Assembly (NCBI RefSeq): GCF_018129405.1
Contig: NZ_JAFCLP010000009.1
Span: 186,001 to 250,000, forward strand
Reading direction: 5' to 3'
DNA: 64,000 nt
Source: Bradyrhizobium iriomotense
GTDB taxonomy: Bacteria > Pseudomonadota > Alphaproteobacteria > Rhizobiales > Xanthobacteraceae
Below, piece after piece: positions 44,619-52,508 of this stretch. The translations under genes were made by a program, and so were the position numbers. The first letter of the stretch is position 1. Each line of letters begins with the position of its first letter. Under the pieces are notes generated by a model. That model had not been told where the DNA came from. It worked only from the letters and a program-made list of their open reading frames with translations, and ran no database searches.

Positions 44619-47618
44619 TCACTCCTCCCCCGCAAGCAAGGCCGCATTGCCGCCCGCTGCCGCGGTGTTGATGGTCACCGTCTGCTCGGTCGCAAAGCGC
44701 GCGAGGTAGTGCGGGCCGCCGGCCTTGGGGCCGGTTCCGGACAGGCCGTTGCCGCCGAACGGCTGCACGCCGACGACGGCGCCGATCATGTTGCGGTTGA
44801 CATAGATATTGCCGACTTGGACGCGCTCGATGATGGCTTCGATGGTGTCGTCGATGCGGGAATGGACGCCGAGCGTGAGGCCGTAGCCGGTGCGCTCGAT
44901 CGCCTGAAGCACGCGTTCGAGGTTCTCGGCGCGATAGCGCACCACATGCAGGATCGGGCCGAACACCTCCTCAGTGAGCTGACTGACGTCCCTGAGCTCG
45001 AAAATGTGCGGGGCGACGAAGCAGCCCTCCGGCGCGGAGCCTGCGAAGTGCACCCGCGCCTCGGTCTTCATCCGCGCGATATGCGCATCGAGGCGCTGCT
45101 TGGCCTCGACGTCGATCACCGGGCCGACATGGGTTGCGACATCCGCGGGATCGCCGATCTTCAATTCGCGCGCCGCGCCCGCGATCATCTCGATCATGCG
45201 GTCGGCGACGTCCTCCTGCACGAACAGCAGGCGCAGCGCCGAGCAGCGCTGGCCGGCGGAGCGGAACGCGGAGGTCACGACATCATCGGCGACCTGCTCG
45301 GGCAGCGCGGTGGCATCCGCGATCATGGCGTTGATGCCGCCGGTCTCCGCGATCAGCGGCACGATCGGCCCGTCCTTGGCGGCGAGCGTCCGGTTGATGC
45401 TACGTGCGACCTCGGTCGAGCCGGTGAAGACGACGCCGGCGATATCGGGATGCGCAGTCAGTGCGGCGCCGATGCGGCCATCGCCGGTGACGAGATGCAG
45501 CGCGCTCCTGGGGATGCCGGCCTCGTGCAGCAGGGCGATCGCCTCGCGCGCGATGCGCGGGGTCTGCTCGGCGGGTTTTGCCACCACGCTGTTGCCGGCC
45601 ATCAGCGCCGCCGTGACCTGACCGAGGAAGATCGCCAGCGGAAAATTCCACGGCGAGATCGCGACGAACACGCCGCGGCCGCGCAGGCCAAGCGCGTTGC
45701 TCTCGCCGGTCGGGCCCGGCATGGCGGCATCAACGCCGAACAGCTTGCGGCCCTGCGCGGCATAATAGCGGCAGAAGTCGGCGGCCTCGCGCAGCTCCGA
45801 CAGCGCGTCGTCGAGGGTCTTGCCGCCTTCGGCCTGCAGCAGCGCGATGAAATGAGCGCCGCGACTCTCCAGAAGGTGCGCGGCCTGCTCCAGCGCGGTC
45901 GCGCGCGTGCCCGCGGGCGTCCGGCTCCAGGCGGCAAAGCCGGCGCGGCTTGCTGCGACTGCCGCGCTGGCCTGCTCCGGCGTTGCGTCAGTGACGGGCT
46001 CGAGATCAATCGCCCCAGCCTTGACCTCCTTCAGCAACTGATCGAGCGCGGCACGCGCGCCGAACTCGACGCCGCGCGAGTTGCGCCGCTCCGGCGCGAA
46101 CAGGTCGCCCGGCAACGGAATTTTGGGATGCGCGGCCGCTTGCGGCCGGACGATGGCATCTGCCGGACGCTGCAACAGCGCCGGCACCGGCACGCGGTAA
46201 TCGGCGGCCTGCGCCACGAAGGACGAGTTCGCGCCATTCTCCAGCAGTCGCCGCACCAGATAGGCGAGCAGATCGCGATGGCTGCCGACCGGCGCATAGG
46301 TGCGGTAGGCGATGTCGGGGTGGTCCTTGGCAAGCTGCTCGTAGAGCGCTTCGCCCATCCCGTGCAGGCGCTGGAATTCGAAGCCGCCGCTGCCCCCGGC
46401 CATCTCCAGCACGGTCGCGACCGTCAGTGCGTTGTGGGTGGCGAATTGCGGGAAGATGCGCGGCCGCAAGGCCAGCAGCTTCGTCGCGCAGGCGACGTAG
46501 TTCAGATCCGTCATCGCCTTGCGGGTAAACACGGGATAGCCGTCGAGCCCGCGCTCCTGCGCGCGCTTGATCTCGGTGTCCCAATAGGCGCCCTTGACCA
46601 GCCGCACCATCAGCTTGCGGTCATGCGCGCGGGCCAGCGCATCGACATAGTCGATCACCGCGCTCGCGCGCTTCTGATAGGCCTGGATCGCGAGGCCGAA
46701 GCCGTCCCAGCCCTTGAGCGAGGCATCGGCGAGCGTTGCCGCGATCACGTCGAGCGACAGCTCCAGCCGGTCGGCCTCCTCGGCATCGACCGTGAAGTTC
46801 AAATCATGCGCCTTGGCGCGCTGCGCGAGGTCCAGCAATAGCGGCACCAATTCGGCCATCACGCGGTCGCGGCTGGTCGCCTCGAAGCGCGGATGCAGCG
46901 CCGAGAGTTTTACGGAGATGCCGGGCCGGTCGGGCAGGGGATGGTTGCCGGCCGCCTTGCCGATGGTTTCGATCGCACTGGCATAGGCGTCGAAATAGCG
47001 CTTGGCGTCCGCCGCCGTGCGCGCGCCTTCCCCGAGCATGTCGAAGGAGTAGCGCGGCTTCTGGCCCGAGCGCGGCCGGCCGCGCTCCAGTGCCTGCTCG
47101 ATGGTCTCGCCGAGTACGAAGTGATTACCCATCAGCCGCATCGCCTGGCGCGTGGCGGTGCGCACCGCCGGCGCGCCGAGTCGCTTCACCAGCCGGCCGA
47201 TGGTGCCATCGGGCGTCTCGCCGGGCTGGATCACCCGCGCCGACAGGCCGAGCGCCCAGGCCGAGGCGTTGACCAGGAAGGCCGTGGACTTGGTTTCGTG
47301 ATGGATGAAGTCGCCCTCGCCGAGCTTGTCCTCGATGAACTGGTCGGCGGTGCGTGCATCAGGCACGCGCAGCAGCGCCTCGGCCAGCACCATCAGCGCG
47401 AGGCCCTCCTTGGTCGACAGCGCGAACTCCCGCAGCATGTCCTCGACGCCGCCGAGCCGGTCGTCGCGCTTGCGGATCGCCTCGATCAGCCGCGTCGCGG
47501 TGCGGTCGATCCGCGCCTCCTGCGGCGGGGCCAGGTGCGCGGCCGGCAGGAGGCGGGCGGCGATCTCGGTATCGTCGGGGGCGTAGGGAGCGGTGAAGGG
47601 CGGCGGGATGTTCGGCAT
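44619..47618 (-). CDS. putA: Bifunctional proline dehydrogenase / delta-1-pyrroline-5-carboxylate dehydrogenase
   Basis: The 999-residue enzyme oxidises proline to glutamate in two steps. Residues 100-440 form the FAD-containing proline dehydrogenase barrel (VKGAYWDTEIKRAQ, then YRTYAPVGSHRDLLAYLVRR). Residues 500-990 form the aldehyde dehydrogenase (ISPWNFPLAIFLGQVTAAL and catalytic Cys792 in SAGQRCSALR). It lacks the DNA-binding N-terminus of long E. coli PutA, so regulation is left to the divergent Lrp-type gene. Length and Cys792 match the minimalist Bradyrhizobium PutA I know. CAGGACACGCC precedes the ATG. Confidence 0.97.
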   Translation of the reverse strand: MPNIPPPFTAPYAPDDTEIAARLLPAAHLAPPQEARIDRTATRLIEAIRKRDDRLGGVEDMLREFALSTKEGLALMVLAEALLRVPDARTADQFIEDKLGEGDFIHHETKSTAFLVNASAWALGLSARVIQPGETPDGTIGRLVKRLGAPAVRTATRQAMRLMGNHFVLGETIEQALERGRPRSGQKPRYSFDMLGEGARTAADAKRYFDAYASAIETIGKAAGNHPLPDRPGISVKLSALHPRFEATSRDRVMAELVPLLLDLAQRAKAHDLNFTVDAEEADRLELSLDVIAATLADASLKGWDGFGLAIQAYQKRASAVIDYVDALARAHDRKLMVRLVKGAYWDTEIKRAQERGLDGYPVFTRKAMTDLNYVACATKLLALRPRIFPQFATHNALTVATVLEMAGGSGGFEFQRLHGMGEALYEQLAKDHPDIAYRTYAPVGSHRDLLAYLVRRLLENGANSSFVAQAADYRVPVPALLQRPADAIVRPQAAAHPKIPLPGDLFAPERRNSRGVEFGARAALDQLLKEVKAGAIDLEPVTDATPEQASAAVAASRAGFAAWSRTPAGTRATALEQAAHLLESRGAHFIALLQAEGGKTLDDALSELREAADFCRYYAAQGRKLFGVDAAMPGPTGESNALGLRGRGVFVAISPWNFPLAIFLGQVTAALMAGNSVVAKPAEQTPRIAREAIALLHEAGIPRSALHLVTGDGRIGAALTAHPDIAGVVFTGSTEVARSINRTLAAKDGPIVPLIAETGGINAMIADATALPEQVADDVVTSAFRSAGQRCSALRLLFVQEDVADRMIEMIAGAARELKIGDPADVATHVGPVIDVEAKQRLDAHIARMKTEARVHFAGSAPEGCFVAPHIFELRDVSQLTEEVFGPILHVVRYRAENLERVLQAIERTGYGLTLGVHSRIDDTIEAIIERVQVGNIYVNRNMIGAVVGVQPFGGNGLSGTGPKAGGPHYLARFATEQTVTINTAAAGGNAALLAGEE

Positions 47619-47674
47619 GGCGTGTCCTGTGGCTGAAACTCAGGATAAAGCCCGTATGACCGCAGTTCGATAGA

Positions 47675-47729
47675 CAAATTAGCTAGTTTGCCTTATAAAA
47701 TGAGGGCTAGAAGCAAATTTGCCTTACAA
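47675..47729. promoter_or_regulatory. Paired palindromes between putA and the Lrp-type regulator
   Basis: CAAATTAGCTAGTTTG (47675-47690) is a near palindrome and GCAAATTTGC (47713-47722) a perfect one. A 12-base phrase TTTGCCTTATAA (47687-47698) recurs as TTTGCCTTACAA (47718-47729), 31 bases apart, about three helical turns. Spaced AT-rich inverted sites are what Lrp/AsnC octamers bind, so this is the probable put operator. Confidence 0.6.
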
Positions 47730-47732
47730 GAT

Positions 47733-48194
47733 ATGGAACTCGATCGAATCGACCGGAAAATCCTCTCGATTTTGCAGGAAGACGGGCGAATCGCCAACGT
47801 CGAGCTCGCCGAGCGCATCGGCCTGTCGCCGACCTCGATCGGCGAGCGGCTGAAGCGCCTGCAGCGCGAGGGCTTTGTCGAAGGCTATGGCGCGCGGCTC
47901 AATCCGCACCGGCTCGGCCTCGGACTCCTGGTGTTCGTCGAGGTGCTGCTCGACAAGACCACGCCGGACAATTTCGAGCGCTTTGCGCGCGCGGTGAAAC
48001 TCGCCCCTGAGGTCCTGGAGTGTCACATGGTTGCCGGCGGCTTCGACTATCTGGTGAAGGCGCGGCTTGCGGACATGACGGCGTATCGACGCTTCCTCGG
48101 CGAGACCCTGCTGTCGATGCCGGGCGTGCGCGAGACGCGGACCTATGCAGTGATGGAGGAGATCAAGCGCGACGCACCGTTGCCGGTGGGTTAG
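47733..48194 (+). CDS. putR: Lrp/AsnC-family regulator, probable proline-responsive activator of putA
   Basis: The 153-residue protein has the Lrp winged helix at 1-60 (IDRKILSILQEDGRIANVEL, LSPTSIGERLKRLQREGFV) and the RAM effector domain after residue 65 (PEVLECHMVAGGFDYLVKARLAD). It is divergent from putA across 114 bases containing palindromic sites, the standard put arrangement in alphaproteobacteria, where PutR activates putA when proline is present. The frame is open from 47688, but that stretch contains the presumed operators; ATG 47733 begins the conserved MELDRIDRK. Confidence 0.88.
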   Translation: MELDRIDRKILSILQEDGRIANVELAERIGLSPTSIGERLKRLQREGFVEGYGARLNPHRLGLGLLVFVEVLLDKTTPDNFERFARAVKLAPEVLECHMVAGGFDYLVKARLADMTAYRRFLGETLLSMPGVRETRTYAVMEEIKRDAPLPVG

Positions 48195-48325
48195 CGAAGT
48201 GCCGTCGCGATTGTCGTTGCCGTGGCGTTGAATGATCGGTCTACGCGGGAAAAATAGCTATCCTTGCGCAATCGCAACGCCTGTCGTCGAATGCACTGAC
48301 CGTCTTCTAAATTTTTTTGGCCTCG

Positions 48326-48346
48326 CTCCCGGAGGAGGTCCGGGAG
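48326..48346. other. Hairpin downstream of cspA
   Basis: CTCCCGGA (48326-48333) and TCCGGGAG (48339-48346) form a perfect stem around GGAGG. It lies 21 bases past the cspA stop but has T's only on its far side for the minus strand, so it is not a classic terminator. The surrounding 172-base gap 48195-48366 holds nothing else. Confidence 0.3.
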
Positions 48347-48366
48347 GCAGCGAAACGCTGGCGGGC

Positions 48367-48567
48367 TTATACTTTGAGGTTCTCTGCGGACGTCTTGCCC
48401 CGGTTTGCGATCTCTTCGTATTCAACCGTCTGGCCCTCGTTCAGGGTCGACAGACCGGCCTTCTGCACTGCCGAGATATGCACGAACACATCTTTGCCCC
48501 CCGACGCAGGCTGGATAAATCCATAACCCTTCGTCGGGTTGAACCACTTGACCGTACCTTTAGCCAT
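48367..48567 (-). CDS. cspA: Cold-shock-domain protein
   Basis: The 66-residue protein is a CspA-type RNA chaperone with RNP1 KGYGFI and RNP2 VFVHI in the single beta-barrel, and a [13 protein letters not shown] start. ATG 48567 follows GGAGAAGTCGTG. The 207 bases upstream may be the usual long leader; they contain a perfect 12-base palindrome, AACCGGCCGGTT, at 48620-48631. Confidence 0.95.
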   Translation of the reverse strand: MAKGTVKWFNPTKGYGFIQPASGGKDVFVHISAVQKAGLSTLNEGQTVEYEEIANRGKTSAENLKV

Positions 48568-48775
48568 CACGACTTCTCCGCGGGTCTTCCTCCAAGATCT
48601 CGAACCGCCAGTCCCCGCCAACCGGCCGGTTCGGTCCTAACAGGATACGCGGATTGTGGCGGGCTTGGTAGCTCAAACCACATCAGCTTTTCGCCGAATT
48701 CCGCTCAACTTCGCGGCGTTTTTGCCGGTTTTGCCCGTTTCGCGGTCAATCGGCCGGTGCGCCGCGCGCTAGCAG

Positions 48776-49084
48776 TCAATAGGTCGCGGCCAGATAATCG
48801 ACGATCTTGCCGACATCGGCGTCGTCGATCGGCGCGCCATAGACCTGGATCATCTTGGTCACCTCGGCCTGCCAGAAGGCCTTCTTGTCCTTCATCGGCG
48901 GCTGGGTGTTGATGTAGTCGGACGAGTGGCAGGCGGTGCAATTGCCCTGCACCACCTCGAGATTGGGCCCGGGCTTGAACGCGGCGACCTCGTCGGGGGT
49001 CTTGTAGTTGACCGGCGCTGCGAGCGCCGAGCCCACGGCGGCGGCGAGGGCGAGCGAGACGGCGAGGAGAACGGTGCGCTGCAT
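48776..49084 (-). CDS. sorB: Sulfite dehydrogenase cytochrome c subunit
   Basis: The 102-residue periplasmic cytochrome has a signal peptide (VLLAVSLALAAAVGSALA) and a single heme-binding site CTACH at 49-53, with Met64 or Met78 as axial ligand. It lies 14 bases downstream of the molybdenum subunit SorA, whose electrons it accepts. ATG 49084 follows AAGGGGAGAATGATC; the in-frame ATG at 49090 is too close to that site. Confidence 0.92.
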   Translation of the reverse strand: MQRTVLLAVSLALAAAVGSALAAPVNYKTPDEVAAFKPGPNLEVVQGNCTACHSSDYINTQPPMKDKKAFWQAEVTKMIQVYGAPIDDADVGKIVDYLAATY

Positions 49085-49098
49085 GATCATTCTCCCCT

Positions 49099-50298
49099 TC
49101 AGGCCACGCTGACGCGGACGGTTTCGACGACGTTGCGCAAATAACCCGCCGGGTTCCAGCGCGGCGTATCCGGTTGGGTCTCGCCGCCATTGCCGGTGGC
49201 GCGGACCTTGAGCTCGACGGTGCCGGCCGCGAGCTTCACCGGCAGCTTCCATTCGCGGAACGCGTATTTGCCGAGATCCTTGCCGAGCTTCGCGCTCGTC
49301 CAGGTCTTGCCGCCGTCGGTGGAGACCTGGACCTCCTTGATGCCCTTGCCGCCGTCGAAGGCGATGCCGCGCAGGGTCACAGCTCCCGCCTTCAGCTTGG
49401 CGCCATCATGGATGCTGGTGATGAAGGAGCGGATGGTGAAGCGGTTGATCGGGATCGTCGCCTTCGGCGTGGTGCCCGGCTCGATGGCGTTGTTCGGCGT
49501 ATCGGGAATGCGATAGGCCGACTTCATCCAGAAGCCGTCATAGACGCTGTCGATGACGGTGATCTCGTTGAGGTGCTTGACCCAGTAGGTGCCGTAATAG
49601 CCGGGCACGACCAGGCGCAGCGGAAAACCGTTGAGGAACGGCAGGTCCTCGCCGTTCATGCCATAGGCCAGCATCACCTCGCCGTCGGTGGCGTGATCGA
49701 GATCGAGCGCCTTGATGAAGTCGGGCGTCTTGTCGCTGACCGGTCCGTCCATTCCGTTGAACGTGACCTGCCTCGCGCCGCTCTGCACGCCCGCCATCTC
49801 CAGCACGGTCTTCAGCGGCACGCCGCGCCAGCGTGCGCAGCCCATCGCGCCGTTGGCGAGCTGGCCGCCGGCGACGCGCGGCTCGAAGAAGCCGCGGCTG
49901 TTGCCGGAGCACTGGTTGACGGCGACGATCTCGGTCGCCTTCATCTTCCTGATGTCTCTCAGCGAAAGTCTCAGCGGTTTGTCGACCTTGCCCTTGACCT
50001 CCAGCGTGAACTTGTCGGGATCGAGATTGTAGGGCAGGTCGGAGAGGTGATAGCGCACGAAGAAGGCGTTGTTCGGCGTGAGCGGGCCGTCGTTGAACAC
50101 CGCGAACGGCGTCTCGAGCTGCGGCGGCCGGCTGGTGAGCCCGATCATCGCCCGCTTCTGCGGATATTTCACCAGCGGCCGTTCGCCATTGGCGAAGGGC
50201 AGGGTGACGGTGTCGAGGGCCAGCGCCTTGGTGGAATTCAATGTGGCCGCCATGGCGGCAAGCCCCGCTCCTTTGAGCAGGTCGCGTCGATCGAACAT
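49099..50298 (-). CDS. sorA: Sulfite:cytochrome c oxidoreductase molybdenum subunit
   Basis: The 399-residue protein has a Tat signal (FDRRDLLKGAGLAAMAATL) and the sulfite oxidase fold. Cys130 in VNQCSGNSRG coordinates molybdenum, and a dimerisation domain follows from about residue 275. It oxidises sulfite to sulfate in the periplasm and passes electrons to SorB, detoxifying sulfite and conserving energy. It is expressed with sorB. The gene before it on the strand is a redox-type adenylate cyclase 136 bases away, with a palindrome between. Confidence 0.94.
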   Translation of the reverse strand: MFDRRDLLKGAGLAAMAATLNSTKALALDTVTLPFANGERPLVKYPQKRAMIGLTSRPPQLETPFAVFNDGPLTPNNAFFVRYHLSDLPYNLDPDKFTLEVKGKVDKPLRLSLRDIRKMKATEIVAVNQCSGNSRGFFEPRVAGGQLANGAMGCARWRGVPLKTVLEMAGVQSGARQVTFNGMDGPVSDKTPDFIKALDLDHATDGEVMLAYGMNGEDLPFLNGFPLRLVVPGYYGTYWVKHLNEITVIDSVYDGFWMKSAYRIPDTPNNAIEPGTTPKATIPINRFTIRSFITSIHDGAKLKAGAVTLRGIAFDGGKGIKEVQVSTDGGKTWTSAKLGKDLGKYAFREWKLPVKLAAGTVELKVRATGNGGETQPDTPRWNPAGYLRNVVETVRVSVA

Positions 50299-50326
50299 GG
50301 GGTCTCCTCCCGGAGCTTTTTCGTTG

Positions 50327-50348
50327 GATCGCGGTCATCACCGCGATC
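50327..50348. promoter_or_regulatory. Perfect 9-bp dyad upstream of sorA
   Basis: GATCGCGGT (50327-50335) is mirrored by ACCGCGATC (50340-50348) around CATC, 29 bases upstream of the sorA start. No T-run follows in the sorA direction, so a binding site or leader hairpin is likelier than a terminator. Confidence 0.4.
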
Positions 50349-50434
50349 ACGCGCTCATCTGTCGCAACGATTGAGACGAAGTCAATTCGTGCTTTCGGAG
50401 CAAGTCCATGCCGCTGCGTTGCAGCAAGCCGGTG

Positions 50435-52168
50435 TTACGCCGCTACGCGCGCGCCGCGATCGACCAGCGCCGCCAGCTCCCTCGCGTCGGCAACCACGCG
50501 CACCGCCATCGGTTCGTCGCGGCCGCGGATCGCGACCTCCTGCTGCGGCAGCGCGTCGTCGGCAAGTCCGGCGGTGCGGCGCACTTCCTCCGAGACGATC
50601 GCCTCGCAGGCGAGCGTCTTGGTCATGTCCTGGAGGCGGGCGGCGACGTTGACGGCGTCGCCCAGGGCCGTGAAGACGATGTGATCGCGATAGCCGATGT
50701 CGCCGATGATGACCTCGCCACCGTGAATGCCGATGCCGAAGCGGATCGGCTGGCGGAGATCGTGGCTGAGGAGCCGGTTCAACTCGTCGATATTTGCGGC
50801 GAGGCTGCTAGCGGCCTTCAGCGCCTGCCGGCAGGCCTCTTGAGGATCGGCCGTGAGCCCGAACAGCGCCAGCATGCCGTCGCCGACGAACTGGTTGGGC
50901 TGGCCGCCGTTCGCGATCACGGCCTGCGAGACCGCGCCGAGGAAGCGGTTGACGATGAAGACGGTGTCGAACGGCAGCCGCTTCTCGGCGAGCTGCGTCG
51001 AGCCGCGCATGTCGACGAACAGGCTGACGAGATAGCGCTCCTGGCCGATGCGCGCCGGCGTCGTGGCGTGTCCGTCCGCCGCATGCGTGTGGGGCGTGAA
51101 GAGCTGGAAGAAGGAGAGGTCGGAGTCCGGACGCAGCTGGCACGCAAGCCGGATCGACGGATCGGCGGTGCCGACGCGGGCCAGCACGAAGGCCTCGCGC
51201 TGCGACGGCTGGGGCAAGGCGCCATGGTCGCCGATGATGCGGATGCGGCAGGTCGAGCAGCGGGCGCGACCGCCGCAGACGCTGGCATGCGGCACGTTGT
51301 GGCGCAGGCTCGCCTCCAGCACGGAGAGGCCCTTTGGCACGCGCACCGTCTTGCCGTTGCCGTAGGACAGCGCGATCATGCCGCCGCGCCGTTCGCGCCA
51401 GGCCCGCACGCCTCGCGCCGCCAGCGCCAGTCCCAGCAACCCGAAATATCCGGCGGTGAGCCCGCCGGTGATACGGTCGAGCGTATTGGCTTCGGCGACC
51501 GAACCGAGCTGGCGACGTGTGAGGTTGTGCGTGCGCCATTCGCCGTCGTCGGCGTCGAGCTGGACGCTGCGGCCGCCCTGGTAGATTCCGAGCAGCGACA
51601 GCGTCGGGATCAGCACGGCGGCCGCGAGCAGATACGGCGCCGCACGCGTGAAGAACGGCTTCAGCCGAAGCCAGAAATAGATGCCGATGCAGCCGTGCAC
51701 CCAGGCGATCAGGAGCAGGATCGTCATCTGCCAGAGCCGGCCGGGCGCGCCGATGAAGAACAGGTGGAGCTCCTGCGGGTAGAGCTTCTGGTGTCCGTAC
51801 AGCGTCTGGCCCAGCCGAACGCCGATCACATGCGCCATGACGAGGGCGGGGATGCTCAGTCCCAGCACGAGCTGCAGCGGCTCGATCGTCTTCCAGCGGA
51901 ACTGCCGGCGCTGATACAGCGCGTAGATGCCGAGCCCCATATGGGTCAGCGCGGCCGTGTAGAACACGATCGCGACAGGCAGGAACTGCCAGAACAGCAT
52001 GTGGTAGTGGACCCCGGCCTCCATGGCATCGACCGAGATGTTGCCGAGTGCATGGTTGAGGAAATGGCTGACCACGTAAGAGAACAGGATGATTCCGCAG
52101 ATCAGCCGCACCTGCCGCACGCTGGTCGCGCGGACGAGTTCGGGCATGTGGATGGGAGCGGTGGCCAT
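50435..52168 (-). CDS. Redox-type membrane adenylate cyclase: diheme-like six-helix anchor, [2Fe-2S] ferredoxin and class III cyclase
   Basis: The 577-residue protein has three parts. Six transmembrane helices (about 20-39, 58-80, 96-117, 146-167, 178-196, 235-253) carry His35, His39, His76, His113 and His158, resembling the diheme cytochrome b anchor of succinate dehydrogenase. A ferredoxin follows with Cys298, Cys304, Cys307 and Cys343. The C-terminal cyclase has metal aspartates Asp386 (LFVDMRGS) and Asp430 (FVGDGML) and the transition-state segment LGDAVNVAARL, so it should be active. The layout matches the quinone-responsive CyaC of Sinorhizobium. It probably turns membrane redox state into a cyclic AMP signal. 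Confidence 0.85.
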   Translation of the reverse strand: MATAPIHMPELVRATSVRQVRLICGIILFSYVVSHFLNHALGNISVDAMEAGVHYHMLFWQFLPVAIVFYTAALTHMGLGIYALYQRRQFRWKTIEPLQLVLGLSIPALVMAHVIGVRLGQTLYGHQKLYPQELHLFFIGAPGRLWQMTILLLIAWVHGCIGIYFWLRLKPFFTRAAPYLLAAAVLIPTLSLLGIYQGGRSVQLDADDGEWRTHNLTRRQLGSVAEANTLDRITGGLTAGYFGLLGLALAARGVRAWRERRGGMIALSYGNGKTVRVPKGLSVLEASLRHNVPHASVCGGRARCSTCRIRIIGDHGALPQPSQREAFVLARVGTADPSIRLACQLRPDSDLSFFQLFTPHTHAADGHATTPARIGQERYLVSLFVDMRGSTQLAEKRLPFDTVFIVNRFLGAVSQAVIANGGQPNQFVGDGMLALFGLTADPQEACRQALKAASSLAANIDELNRLLSHDLRQPIRFGIGIHGGEVIIGDIGYRDHIVFTALGDAVNVAARLQDMTKTLACEAIVSEEVRRTAGLADDALPQQEVAIRGRDEPMAVRVVADARELAALVDRGARVAA

Positions 52169-52310
52169 GATTCGGTTGTATCAGTTCATCAAGGAGAACA
52201 GCCAGCCTAGCGTTTAATTCCGCCCGCGGACAGGTTGGCCGATCACATGCGCGGCAAGGTTACGAAATCGTAGGGTAAGCAAAGGCGCGCTCTTGCGGTC
52301 ACCCACCGCT

Positions 52311-52462
52311 GTCGTCCCGGACAAGCGCGCCCCAAGCGCGCGCAGATCCGGGACCCATAACCACAGGGAGTAGTTGTGGCGCGGGATGGCAACTCCGAGT
52401 CCTCGCCAAACCCCTCCCTGTGGTTATGGGTCCCGGGTCGCGCTTCGCTTGCCCGGGACGAC
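52311..52462. repeat. Intergenic inverted repeat, family C
   Basis: GTCGTCCCGGACAAGCGCGC faces GCTTGCCCGGGACGAC, with GGGACCCATAACCACAGG and CCTGTGGTTATGGGTCCC inside. It sits in the 340-base gap 52169-52508 between two divergent genes. The other parts of that gap hold no feature I recognise apart from a purine-rich site before the next start. Confidence 0.88.
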
Positions 52463-52508
52463 GGGCCCTGCATTGACTCCCCCTCCCAAGTCGGGGAAAA
52501 GCGCGGCC

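Noticed and set aside
48232-48912. 226-codon plus-strand frame across cspA and sorB
   Set aside because: It runs opposite two well-supported genes and has a shadow composition.
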